Under the pieces are notes generated by a model, which saw nothing but the letters and a program-made list of their open reading frames with translations, made no database searches and had not been told where the DNA came from. Position numbers and translations under genes: made by a program. From Peptoniphilus_A sp001811425 (GTDB lineage: Bacteria; Bacillota; Clostridia; Tissierellales; Peptoniphilaceae), in NCBI RefSeq assembly GCF_001811425.1, contig NZ_KV804709.1:1-64000 (forward strand): DNA of 64,000 nucleotides. Direction: 5' to 3'. Below, piece by piece: positions 24,565 through 33,523 of the stretch. How positions within the stretch are numbered: the stretch's first letter is position 1; each line of letters begins with the position of its first letter.

Positions 24565-27500
24565 TTAATTGTGATCAATGTTATAAAGAACTTGTGCAAC
24601 TTGTGCCCTAGTAAACGGTGACTTAGGAGCAAAGTTGCCATCGCCCATACCACTTACTACTCCAAGTCTTGCCATTTCCTTTACAGAATCCTTAGCCCAA
24701 CTTTGAATCTTTTCTTCATCTTTGAAGGCATTAGTCTTGCCCTTTGCATTGAGATTCTTGCCTGAAACCTTTAAGAACTTAGTCATCATCACAGCCATTT
24801 CTTCTCTTGTTAGTTCTTTATCAGGTGCAAAGTTTCCTTGACCTACGCCTGATACTATTCCAACTTTATTTGCCCATGTGATGTATGGACTGTAGTACAT
24901 TCCTGACTTAACATCTTTAAAGTTTTGATCCTTGTAGTCATTTACATTGACATTTAACATCCTTCCAAGAACACTTACAAATTGTCCTCTTGTTATAGAC
25001 TTGTTAGGACCAAATTCTGTATTACTTAGGCCTGCGAAGTATCCCTTGCTTACAACATAGTCAATAGCAGTCTTAGCCCAGTGTCCACTTGTGTCTGTAA
25101 AGTTGTTTGTATTATTATTTTGAACAGCCTGTTGGTTTTGATTTTGTTGCTTTTGTTGGTTTTGTTGATTTTGATTTTGTTGGTTTTGGTTGCTGTTTCC
25201 GCCAACTCTTCCTACTTCTCTTGCATTGTTCCAGTTAAAGGATAGGATTGCTTTTTGTTCATTCACGGCAATTTGATCCATTACGTCTACTTTAACGCTG
25301 ACATTTACCTTGTTATATTTGCCATTCATAACCCATGACCATACATTTCCAGATGATTGTTCTGCTAAATATTTATTACCATCATGAATAAATAGATGAG
25401 TTAAATTACCAACAAGTTTTTGTCCATTAAATTCTCTTTCAAGAGGATTAAATTGAACGCTATACCTGAATTGACCGTTTCTTTCCTCTACTCTTGCTGT
25501 GTGGTTTATTGCTCCATTTGCCATAGAATATCCATCTTGATAAGCGTGAAGAACTTCTACAGGTACTTCATATTGGATTGTTACTGGTCCATTGTTTTTA
25601 TTACTTTGGTTGTTTTGATTGTTGTTTTGATTGTTTTGGTTATTGTTATAAACTCCCCATGATGAGTTGTTATTCCAACCTTGGTTTTTGTTGCCATAAC
25701 TTCCCCATGAAGAATTGTTATTTCCCCATCCAGAGTTATTGCCCCAGCCTTGGTTGTTATTGCCCCAAGCTTGGTTGTTATTTCCCCAAGAACTATTATT
25801 GTTTTGGTTATTCATACTACCCTTATTGTTAATAACTGCATTATTTAGGGCTTGTGTAGCACTTAATATTTCTTCTCTTGATGCGTATGGGTTATTAGCA
25901 ATTGCACCTGCCCTTGCCATAGCTGCTACTAAGTTGGAGTCAGCTCCCTTACTCATAGATGCACTTGCACTTGCCATTGCAGAGCCTAGTGCAGATCTTT
26001 CTATAGCTAAGTTTTGGAAGGAATATCCTGGTGTGCTTGGGTTACTTGGGTTACTTGGGTTACTTGGATTACTTGGATTGCTTGGATTAGATTGGTTGTC
26101 ATCTCCCCATCCAGTCCATTCTTTTGCTTTAGACCCTGTTATTTTCAATTTTGCATTTTGTTCAGCTCCACCTAGTTTAGCCATAGCATCTACACTTACA
26201 CGGCAATAAATTTCTCCATCTTGAGTTTTAAACTTAGGATCTATTTCAAATTTGAATAAAGATGGAAATTCTTTTTCTTCATTTCCTAGTCCCTTATCTC
26301 TTTTATTCTCAATTATTGTAGATTCTATTTTTTCAGACTTAAAATCATTTTCTTTGTATGTCCAGAATTGTAATAAATGGCCACGCATACCCATAAAATC
26401 AAGACCCTTTAATTTTATTGTCATATAAGTCTTGCCATTTTCTTCTGTGATTTTTGCCTTTTGCACTAGGGCGCCATTACCCATAGATGCATTGTTTTGG
26501 TAACCATGCCATAGCATAACAGGCACTTCTAATTCTTCTTTATTTTGATTTTCAATTTTTGAATTAGTAAAAACTTCTACAGCCTCGTTCAAATTCTTTA
26601 GTGCTTCATTTATCTTGCTTTGATCTTGTTTTTCATTTTTTGCAACATTTTCTGCGACTTCAATAGCTTTACTAAGTTTTTTAAAATCCTCCTCTGAATG
26701 TCTTCCTTTTTTTATGCTTTTAGCATCCTCTATTGCTTGATTTAAGCTATCTTTATTGATTTCTACTATTTTTTCTTCTAATACTTTTTTCCCTATATCA
26801 TAATTTGGAATACTAAACATATCTTCAATAGGATCATCATTTTTACCGGGACTTAATTTTATTCTTTTTTTACCTTCTTCTACCCTTATAAACCTAGCAT
26901 TAATTAATCCTATTGTTTTGTCTTCACCATTAATTGATAGAGGCACATCTTTCAGATTTATCTTTGTTATTCTATTTTTATAAGTGTTTTTTTCATTTGT
27001 AACGGTAAAATCCTTGCTATCTAATACTTCTACATCTTTTATACTTCCATCAGATGATTTGTATTGGATTGGTTTAGAATCATCAATTTTTACTAATCCA
27101 GTCTCTATAAGTTTAGTTCCTTTTTTGTATTGCTCAGCCCAATACACGGTAATATCAGCTTTATTATTTCTTATTTCCAAATCGTATATTGGTATAATGC
27201 CTTCTCCTGGATTAAATTCAAGCTTATTATAATTTCCCTGGATTAATTCATCATTGTATTGCTCTCTCGTGTATTTTATCTTGTTATTTTCCTTATCCCA
27301 TAAAGCATCAAGCATAGCTTGATTTGCCGGCAAACTTATTATTGGCAAAGCTTTATATTTACCACTTTGCAAATCTAACTTTTCCAATTTCATATCTTCC
27401 CATCTCATTAGAAGATTGAAATTTTGTAAAGAATTACCCATCGCATCAACCTTTACTTTAAAAAGTTTTTGAGATTCATAATTTGTCGAACCATCTTCAT

Positions 27501-28569
27501 ATTTTAATGGTATTTCATAAATTTCTGGAAAAGATAATTCAATACCACCTACATTCTCTGAAAAATATTTCTTTAAGAATTGTGGATTATCTAAAGCTAT
27601 TTCCTTTGCTGTAAAAACTGTAGGAGCTTTCATATATTGGTCAAAATCATCTACTGAATTATAAGTCCACAATTTCATGAGATGTCCTGTAATAGGTTTT
27701 CCTCCTGTATAAGCAGGGTCGCTCAATGTCATTGGCTTAAATTTTATTCTCAACTTAATAGAACCATCTTGCCCAACAATTAGTTCTCCGTTATCTTCTA
27801 CTGCACCATCTGCCATTGAATATTTTCCTGGCGAATTTGAATATCTTATGGATAAAGGAATGCTGTATGTTCCAGGAAGTAAACCGCTGGGTATTGGCTT
27901 AGGCCAGCCTTGAAATATATATATCCTAAACTTGTCATGTGTCCTACTCTGATAATCTACCGGTTGGAGGCTAAGATCTATTAAATATTTCCTTCCATCA
28001 TGGCTTGATTTATAATCCTGTATTACGTAAAATCCTTTCCCTTGTTCGTCATAACTTCTTTTTTTATTTAATTTCTTAGGTTCACTCCATGAATTAGTGG
28101 ATTCATCGAAGGATGATAAATACATTTCAACTTGTTCAGGCCAAATGTTATACATACTTCCGTCATCTATTCCAGAACTATTTATACCAAAATTACCATA
28201 ATAGGAACACCCGACATCTTGATTTAAGTCTAATTCATAGGCATTCCACTGAGGATCATCCGCTTTATTAACAGCTGCTTCTTTTTTATGTTTTTCTCTA
28301 AATTCTTTAAAGTTTTGATCATTATCAGATATTTTTTTGCCTGACATATTTAATCTATTTTCATCAAATGGGGGATGAGTTGCCGTTTCATCGGTAGATT
28401 CGTCTTTTCCTTCAGCCCATCTTTTATATACTACTGGATGGATTTCAAAGTGAGCTCTCTCATCTCCAGTAATTGGAATTATAGCAGAATGTTCTGCTGC
28501 TAATACATTAGACCCATTTGCGAATAAAAATACCAGCAAAAATAAAATAAAATTTATACTTTTTTTCAA
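24565..28569 (-). CDS. giant SLH-anchored surface protein with multiple NEAT-like domains
   Basis: This 1334-residue protein has a signal peptide (1-24) and an N-terminal region of unknown fold. NEAT-like domains follow at about 235-395 (KYSMADGA; VKVDAMGN), 680-815 (ASMGNGAL; VSVDAMAK) and 995-1140 (YSMANGAI; VKVDVMDQ). FIVAR-like helices lie at about 600-675, a six-copy NPS repeat at about 825-845, an Asn/Gly/Trp-rich WGNNN repeat tract at about 923-975, and a Gln/Asn linker precedes three C-terminal SLH domains (about 1156-1334). SLH domains bind secondary cell-wall polymers, so it should display heme or hemoprotein receptors on the surface. Confidence 0.9.
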   Translation of the reverse strand: MKKSINFILFLLVFLFANGSNVLAAEHSAIIPITGDERAHFEIHPVVYKRWAEGKDESTDETATHPPFDENRLNMSGKKISDNDQNFKEFREKHKKEAAVNKADDPQWNAYELDLNQDVGCSYYGNFGINSSGIDDGSMYNIWPEQVEMYLSSFDESTNSWSEPKKLNKKRSYDEQGKGFYVIQDYKSSHDGRKYLIDLSLQPVDYQSRTHDKFRIYIFQGWPKPIPSGLLPGTYSIPLSIRYSNSPGKYSMADGAVEDNGELIVGQDGSIKLRIKFKPMTLSDPAYTGGKPITGHLMKLWTYNSVDDFDQYMKAPTVFTAKEIALDNPQFLKKYFSENVGGIELSFPEIYEIPLKYEDGSTNYESQKLFKVKVDAMGNSLQNFNLLMRWEDMKLEKLDLQSGKYKALPIISLPANQAMLDALWDKENNKIKYTREQYNDELIQGNYNKLEFNPGEGIIPIYDLEIRNNKADITVYWAEQYKKGTKLIETGLVKIDDSKPIQYKSSDGSIKDVEVLDSKDFTVTNEKNTYKNRITKINLKDVPLSINGEDKTIGLINARFIRVEEGKKRIKLSPGKNDDPIEDMFSIPNYDIGKKVLEEKIVEINKDSLNQAIEDAKSIKKGRHSEEDFKKLSKAIEVAENVAKNEKQDQSKINEALKNLNEAVEVFTNSKIENQNKEELEVPVMLWHGYQNNASMGNGALVQKAKITEENGKTYMTIKLKGLDFMGMRGHLLQFWTYKENDFKSEKIESTIIENKRDKGLGNEEKEFPSLFKFEIDPKFKTQDGEIYCRVSVDAMAKLGGAEQNAKLKITGSKAKEWTGWGDDNQSNPSNPSNPSNPSNPSNPSTPGYSFQNLAIERSALGSAMASASASMSKGADSNLVAAMARAGAIANNPYASREEILSATQALNNAVINNKGSMNNQNNNSSWGNNNQAWGNNNQGWGNNSGWGNNNSSWGSYGNKNQGWNNNSSWGVYNNNQNNQNNNQNNQSNKNNGPVTIQYEVPVEVLHAYQDGYSMANGAINHTARVEERNGQFRYSVQFNPLEREFNGQKLVGNLTHLFIHDGNKYLAEQSSGNVWSWVMNGKYNKVNVSVKVDVMDQIAVNEQKAILSFNWNNAREVGRVGGNSNQNQQNQNQQNQQKQQNQNQQAVQNNNTNNFTDTSGHWAKTAIDYVVSKGYFAGLSNTEFGPNKSITRGQFVSVLGRMLNVNVNDYKDQNFKDVKSGMYYSPYITWANKVGIVSGVGQGNFAPDKELTREEMAVMMTKFLKVSGKNLNAKGKTNAFKDEEKIQSWAKDSVKEMARLGVVSGMGDGNFAPKSPFTRAQVAQVLYNIDHN

Positions 28570-28597
28570 TTTATTTTCCTTTCTTTTTTTATATAGT

Positions 28598-28634
28598 TAA
28601 TAGATGTATAGGTCTATTCGCTATACATCTATTA
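28598..28634. promoter_or_regulatory. perfect 14-bp inverted repeat upstream of the SLH-NEAT gene
   Basis: TAATAGATGTATAG and CTATACATCTATTA are perfect arms around a 9-base spacer, in the 125-bp gap between two NEAT genes. It lacks a T-run, so an operator, an RNA processing hairpin or a weak terminator are all possible. Confidence 0.55.
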
Positions 28635-28694
28635 CTATTCACAATAAACATCTTTTGAATTGTAAATTTTCAAGGATTAGTTATTTATAATAAT

Positions 28695-29303
28695 TTATTT
28701 TACAAAAAATCTTGCATTTGGATTCATCATAGCTGCACCGATTTTACCTAAAAATCCGGAGTCAGCTAAATTAGTTGTAAATTTAATTTTAAAATATTTA
28801 TTATATTCTCCGATTTTTTCTTCTTCTAGGTCATCCTTTAATATAGTGAATTTAAAACCTTCAGGCACATTTTTATTTTTATTATGAACAGCTTTTTTTG
28901 AACCAAAGGCTTCTACTGCAATTTCTTCTCCATCTATTACAGGTGTAATGCCAGTACAATCTGCTTCATATACCTTACCAAGTATTTCTTTACTAACTGG
29001 TTTTGTATATAAAGTTATTTCGTAGCTGTCGCCTTTATCTACAACTTTAGATAAATCTTTATTGAATGCATCATCAGCCATAGAAAGTTTTGCTTCTTTC
29101 CTGTGATAAATTGCAAAATCAGCAACTGTCCTTACGGATCTATCAGAATATTTAAATCCATAAAGTTCTGAATCAGAGTAGTCTATAGTTTCTTTAATTT
29201 GCTCCTTTATGGCTTCTAGATTCATTTCTTGAGCAAATGTAAAAGTTGGAACTAACATCATTAATACTAATAGTAATAAACTAATTTTCTTTAAATATTT
29301 CAT
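28695..29303 (-). CDS. secreted NEAT-like protein, single domain
   Basis: This 202-residue protein has a signal peptide (1-24, ending TFAQ) and one domain of about 130 residues containing AKLSMADDAF near residue 94. That motif recurs in the NEAT-like domains of its neighbours. The usual second half, VDAM, is not obvious; a MMNPNARF segment lies at the C-terminus. No anchor is visible, so it may be a released hemophore-like carrier (inference). It sits 98 bp after the flavodoxin gene. Confidence 0.65.
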   Translation of the reverse strand: MKYLKKISLLLLVLMMLVPTFTFAQEMNLEAIKEQIKETIDYSDSELYGFKYSDRSVRTVADFAIYHRKEAKLSMADDAFNKDLSKVVDKGDSYEITLYTKPVSKEILGKVYEADCTGITPVIDGEEIAVEAFGSKKAVHNKNKNVPEGFKFTILKDDLEEEKIGEYNKYFKIKFTTNLADSGFLGKIGAAMMNPNARFFVK

Positions 29304-29401
29304 ATTATTTATCCTTTCTTTATATTATTTATCTTTGCATAACTAATCCTTATAAAGTTATAAACGTACTTTCCTAATCCCACCCAAACACCCACTAATT
29401 T

Positions 29402-29911
29402 TTATAAATTAATTAATTTTTCATAGAAGTAGTTTGCAGCTTCTTCTAGTTCTTCTTCGCTTGCCTCTCTTGATGCAAGGCTTGTTTCTATCATTTTTTC
29501 TTTTATCTTTTTTGGAACTACTAATCCTGTAATTCCTCTTAATTTTTCTATCATCTTGGGATCAACTAGGCCTGGGCATATGTATTGTCCCAAGGAGTCC
29601 CTGTCTATTAAAAGATCCTCTAAGTTTTTTATCACCTTCCTTCCATGTTCTGAGTCTGGCATTGCTCCAAGTGTTGCAAATAATCCAAGCTTTTTATTTT
29701 CTATAGTCTTTAAGAATTTTAGTGTCTTGGTCTCTAGGCTTCCTCTATCGATCCAAGCTCCCAAAAGTATGAAGTCAAATTGTTCTACTTCAGGTGCATC
29801 TCTTATGTCTCTTATCGTCATCTGGTGTTCATCTTTTAAGACTTCATAAATTTTTTCTGCCATTCTCTTGGTGTTTCCCGTCTTTGATGAATAAATTATT
29901 AGTCCTTTCAC
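29402..29911 (-). CDS. flavodoxin in the heme-uptake operon
   Basis: This 169-residue protein has the FMN phosphate loop SSKTGNTKRMA at residues 8-18 and the alternating alpha/beta pattern of flavodoxins, including FILLGAWIDRGSLETKTLKF near residue 47. It lies 9 bp after the heme ATPase gene and so belongs to the operon. In Fusobacterium a flavodoxin supports anaerobic heme breakdown by a radical SAM enzyme. No radical SAM gene is linked here, so a role in heme reduction or release is inferred only from position. Confidence 0.85.
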   Translation of the reverse strand: MKGLIIYSSKTGNTKRMAEKIYEVLKDEHQMTIRDIRDAPEVEQFDFILLGAWIDRGSLETKTLKFLKTIENKKLGLFATLGAMPDSEHGRKVIKNLEDLLIDRDSLGQYICPGLVDPKMIEKLRGITGLVVPKKIKEKMIETSLASREASEEELEEAANYFYEKLINL

Positions 29912-29920
29912 TTTTCCTCC

Positions 29921-30682
29921 TTAGTCTTCTGCAAATACATATTTTTTATTTTCTATATCTATTATTTTTAGTTTTGTGTCGTAGATCTTACTTATATTTT
30001 CTCCTGTCAAGACTTGGCTTGCCTTTCCTTGAAATTCGATTTTCCCCTTCATCATTCCTACTATGGTGTCCGAATACTCTAGGGACTGGTTGATGTCATG
30101 AAGGACCATGATTATTGTCTTTCCTAGATTTTTATTCAAATTTTTTATTAGTTTTAAAATTTCTATTTGGTATTTGATATCTAAGTAGGTTGTGGGTTCG
30201 TCTAAGAGAAGTATCTCGCTATCTTGTGCAATCGCCATGGCTATCCACGCCCTTTGGACTTGTCCACCTGATAGGGAATTGACTCTCTCTTTTCTTATTT
30301 CTTCTAAGCCACAAACTTCTATTGCCTCGTTTATTTTGTTTTTGTCTTCTATGCTTGGCTTTTGCATAAAGCCAACATAGGGATTTCTTCCATAGGCAAC
30401 AAGTTCTTCAACTTTAATGTCGCCTGCTATTTGATTTTTTTGTCTAACTATGGCAACTTTTTTTGCAAATTCTTTTCTCTCTATATTTTTTATGTTTTTG
30501 CCATTAAGACTTATAAAGCCCATTTTCGGTTTTTCTACTCTTGTTATTAGCTTTAAAAGAGTTGACTTGCCGCAGCCATTGGCACCTAGGAGGGTTGTGA
30601 TTTTATTTTTTTCTATTTTTAGATTTAAGTCTTTTATAACCATGTTCTTGTCATAGGCGAAAAATAAGTGATTAATTTCCAT
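29921..30682 (-). CDS. heme/siderophore ABC transporter ATP-binding protein
   Basis: This 253-residue ATPase has GANGCGKST near residue 33, the signature LSGGQVQRAWIAMA near 137 and LLLDEPTTYLD near 158. The TYLD ending and the VRQ and HDINQSLEYSD segments fit FecE/FhuC-type iron-chelate importers. It would energize the FecCD permease encoded upstream, whose end it overlaps by 11 bp. Context makes heme the likely cargo. Confidence 0.93.
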   Translation of the reverse strand: MEINHLFFAYDKNMVIKDLNLKIEKNKITTLLGANGCGKSTLLKLITRVEKPKMGFISLNGKNIKNIERKEFAKKVAIVRQKNQIAGDIKVEELVAYGRNPYVGFMQKPSIEDKNKINEAIEVCGLEEIRKERVNSLSGGQVQRAWIAMAIAQDSEILLLDEPTTYLDIKYQIEILKLIKNLNKNLGKTIIMVLHDINQSLEYSDTIVGMMKGKIEFQGKASQVLTGENISKIYDTKLKIIDIENKKYVFAED

Positions 30683-31661
30683 AATTTTTCCCTCCTAGCT
30701 TTAATAGGCCTATAAAAAATATTCCACCCACTACTGTCATTACTACTGATGGTTTTATTTCGTAAGGGTAGGCTATCACTCTTCCCAAGGTGTCTGATAG
30801 GAGGAGGGTTATTGCTCCTAGTATCATGGAATAGGGTATTAGGTTCTTGTGGTTTGATCCAAGAATTATTCTTCCTATGTGTGGCACTACTAGGCCTAAG
30901 AATCCTATTACACCAACAATGGCTGTGGATACTGATGCTAGTATTATTCCTATTAGGGCTAGGATAAACCTATCTCGATTTACATTAACTCCCAAGGCTT
31001 GTGCTGTTTGGTCTTCCAGTTGAAGTAGGTTCGCTGTCCTTATTGTGAAGAGTGCTATTATTAGAAATAGGATTCCGTAAATTGCCATAATTTTTACATC
31101 TGCCCAAGTTTTTTGTGCTACATTTCCTTCTATTATTGATTGAACGTTTGTGAGGTTGCCACCCATCATGGATTTTATTCCTTCATTTACTCCCATGAGT
31201 GTCATGTTGAGTGCTACACCTACAAGTATTAGTTTTATTGGGTTAGATCCCCCGTTCCATGCTAGTGAATATATTAAGAGGTAGGCGAGGAGCCCTCCCA
31301 CTACTGAAAAAAGTGGGCTAAAGGCATATAGACCAGGGAATAATATCATTACAAGGCTTGCTGATAGGCTTGCAGCTGATGATATGCCTATTATGCCTGG
31401 ATCTGTTAGGGGGTTTTGCATCACTGCTTGAAGGAGGACTCCTGATGTCGCAAGGGCTGCTCCTGCTATTATTGAAATTATTATTCTTGGAAACCTTAGG
31501 TCATATATTGTTGCTACGTCGGGATCATATTCTATGAACAAGCCTCTTAACAATTTTCCAAAGGTCATTTCTATGGATCCTGTTTTAGCTGAATAGAGGA
31601 TGAGTCCTATTAGGACTAGGATTGATATGGTGTAAACTAGGATGATTTTATTTTTCTTCAT
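30672..31661 (-). CDS. FecCD-type heme ABC transporter permease (IsdF/HtsB-like)
   Basis: This 329-residue permease has about nine or ten helices, with the FecCD motifs LRFPRIIISIIAGAALATSGVLLQ (here LRFPRIIISIIAG and ALATSGVLLQ) and GLVVPHIGR near residue 262. I chose the ATG at 31661, 9 bp after AGGTG, over an upstream GTG. It overlaps the end of the IsdE-type gene, so translation is coupled. As in other systems of this type, the permease probably works as a homodimer. Confidence 0.92.
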   Translation of the reverse strand: MKKNKIILVYTISILVLIGLILYSAKTGSIEMTFGKLLRGLFIEYDPDVATIYDLRFPRIIISIIAGAALATSGVLLQAVMQNPLTDPGIIGISSAASLSASLVMILFPGLYAFSPLFSVVGGLLAYLLIYSLAWNGGSNPIKLILVGVALNMTLMGVNEGIKSMMGGNLTNVQSIIEGNVAQKTWADVKIMAIYGILFLIIALFTIRTANLLQLEDQTAQALGVNVNRDRFILALIGIILASVSTAIVGVIGFLGLVVPHIGRIILGSNHKNLIPYSMILGAITLLLSDTLGRVIAYPYEIKPSVVMTVVGGIFFIGLLKLGGKNYGN

Positions 31662-32568
31662 TTGTCTTATCACCTGTATTTCCTATTTCATTTGAGTCTT
31701 TTCCATAGAAGAGTTTGTCTAAGTCGTTTAAGGCTTCCTTGTAGTTAAATTTCGCGCTCATGCCAAATTTTTTGTAGTCAAGGTCGTAAACCTTGCCTTC
31801 CTTAACTGCCCTGAAGTGCTTCCAAATGTCATTTTCTGCAAAGTCTTTTTTAAACATTTCCATTACATCATCAGGTAAGGCATGGGCCGTTCTAAGAATA
31901 ATATCAGGATCCTTTTTCAACATATCTTCTGTATTTATTGTTATAAATTGTTGATTTGTTCCTTCATATACATTTTCTGCCCCAGCAAGTTTTACAAGAC
32001 TTCCTGCATAGGAGTTTTCTGTCGCTACTACATAGGACCCTGGCAAACCCATTAAGATTAATACTCTAGGTGCTTTTTTGTCCTTGTGTTTTTCTTTATA
32101 GTCGTCTATGAATTTTTTGTAATCATCAATTAATTCTTTGGCTTCTTTTTTTCTATTAAGTAATTTTCCAAGATCCTCTATTGACTTATACATTCCATCT
32201 GTGTTATTTAGGTTCAAAAATCCATAGTCAAGGTCTGCTGCCTTGTACTTGGGAAGTAGGTCTGAAATTAAAGACACTGGCGAAAATACATAGTCTGGAT
32301 TTATTTGTTTTAATTTTTCAATGTCTGGTGTCATTGCCATGCCTACCTTAGGAACATCCTTATATCTTTCTGGCATTGGATCAATTTCTGAGTTAGGTAC
32401 CGCTACTAAGTCAACATTTAATTTTTCCATTATATAAACAGTTGCCATTGATGTTGCTGCTATTCTCAGTTCGCCATTGTTTGCTTTCTTACCAGATTTT
32501 TGACTCACGCAAGACGTTAATAATAAACTTGCTAGAAGTATGGCTAGAATCTTTTTTATTCTATTCAT
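31648..32568 (-). CDS. isdE: IsdE/HtsA-type heme-binding lipoprotein
   Basis: This 306-residue class III solute-binding protein has a lipobox LLTSC (Cys20). The mature part has two Rossmann-like lobes joined by a helix. VGMAMTPDIEKL near residue 75 and ILRTAHALPDDV near 225 match the places where IsdE supplies its Met and His heme ligands, and both residues are present. It would hand heme from the Shp-like surface protein to the FecCD permease. The gene overlaps both neighbours. Confidence 0.88.
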   Translation of the reverse strand: MNRIKKILAILLASLLLTSCVSQKSGKKANNGELRIAATSMATVYIMEKLNVDLVAVPNSEIDPMPERYKDVPKVGMAMTPDIEKLKQINPDYVFSPVSLISDLLPKYKAADLDYGFLNLNNTDGMYKSIEDLGKLLNRKKEAKELIDDYKKFIDDYKEKHKDKKAPRVLILMGLPGSYVVATENSYAGSLVKLAGAENVYEGTNQQFITINTEDMLKKDPDIILRTAHALPDDVMEMFKKDFAENDIWKHFRAVKEGKVYDLDYKKFGMSAKFNYKEALNDLDKLFYGKDSNEIGNTGDKTNEEK

Positions 32569-33523
32569 AGATGTTTCTCCTTTTTTCTTCTAATTCATCT
32601 TCTATTTTTTTCTTGTAGTTATATGATAGGAGGGCTAGTATGATAAATCCTCCTGTCAATATTACGAGAAGTCCTATTAAGCCATAAATAAAAGCCAAAG
32701 TTATTTTGCCTAATTTTGTCTTAGTTGTTTCTTTTTCATCTTGGTCATCTGAATAATATAATTTTTTAATTATTGGAGAATCCTTTGTTAAAAGTCCATG
32801 GTCATAACCTAAGTCTCCAGCAGAAAATTTTGAGTTAACTGGTTTTTGTTCAATTATTTCTCCCTGGTTAGGAGCTTGTAAAACTTCTCCAACTTGTTCA
32901 TCATTGTCTAGTGGTTTTAAGTTGCTTAGGTTAGGCATGTTTAAGTTTGTGCTAGATTTAGGAATGTTTGCATCTACCTGTGGAGCTTCCTCTGTTGGCG
33001 CTTGATTGCTAGAAGGGTTTGATGAGCTTTTTTGAAGGCTTGCAAAATCTGTGTTACCTTTAACTAAATCTGATATTGTGTAGTAAAAAATTACATCTCT
33101 TCCCATAGGTCCAACAAAAAAAGTTGCCCTTACTATTACATTTTTGCTTGGTATCTCAAATCTGTAATCTCGTGTTTCTTCAGTCTTTCCTGTAACTTCT
33201 GCTGTTACAGAATAGAAACTATTGTCGCCATAATTTTGGACTGCGAAACTTTCATTTTTTATGTAGTTGGCTAAGTTATAGCGAACTGACAAAAATATTC
33301 TTCCGTCATCTGTTGTTTCTACTAAGGCTTGTGGACATAGTACATTTTCTGTCATACCCTGTCCTATTCCTGGATTGTTACCAGGGTCTTCTATGACTCC
33401 TGTAACCGGATGGATATAGTAGGGCGTCGCCTTTGCTATTTCTTGTGAATAGGCATAGGTAACATTTATTAGACTTGTAAAAATGAGAGCCAAGATACAT
33501 AAGTTATTTATTATTTTTTTCAT
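32561..33523 (-). CDS. shp: Shp-like cell-surface heme-binding protein
   Basis: This 320-residue protein has a signal peptide (1-25), a Shp domain at about 30-165 and a C-terminal membrane helix (about 275-300) with a charged tail. The domain has YYIHPVTGVIEDPGNNPGIG, GQGMTENV and FVGPMGRDVIFYYTISDL, closely following streptococcal Shp, where two methionines ligate heme. Both Met positions (GQGM and GPMGR) are kept. Shp passes heme to the HtsA/IsdE lipoprotein, and here that gene is next, overlapping by 8 bp. Confidence 0.9.
   Translation of the reverse strand: MKKIINNLCILALIFTSLINVTYAYSQEIAKATPYYIHPVTGVIEDPGNNPGIGQGMTENVLCPQALVETTDDGRIFLSVRYNLANYIKNESFAVQNYGDNSFYSVTAEVTGKTEETRDYRFEIPSKNVIVRATFFVGPMGRDVIFYYTISDLVKGNTDFASLQKSSSNPSSNQAPTEEAPQVDANIPKSSTNLNMPNLSNLKPLDNDEQVGEVLQAPNQGEIIEQKPVNSKFSAGDLGYDHGLLTKDSPIIKKLYYSDDQDEKETTKTKLGKITLAFIYGLIGLLVILTGGFIILALLSYNYKKKIEDELEEKRRNIYE

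Noticed and set aside
25420..26209. Plus-strand frames opposite the SLH-NEAT gene (long Leu/Cys/Tyr-rich proteins)
   Set aside because: They are antisense readings of the Asn/Gln/Gly/Trp and NPS repeats, with no ribosome binding site.
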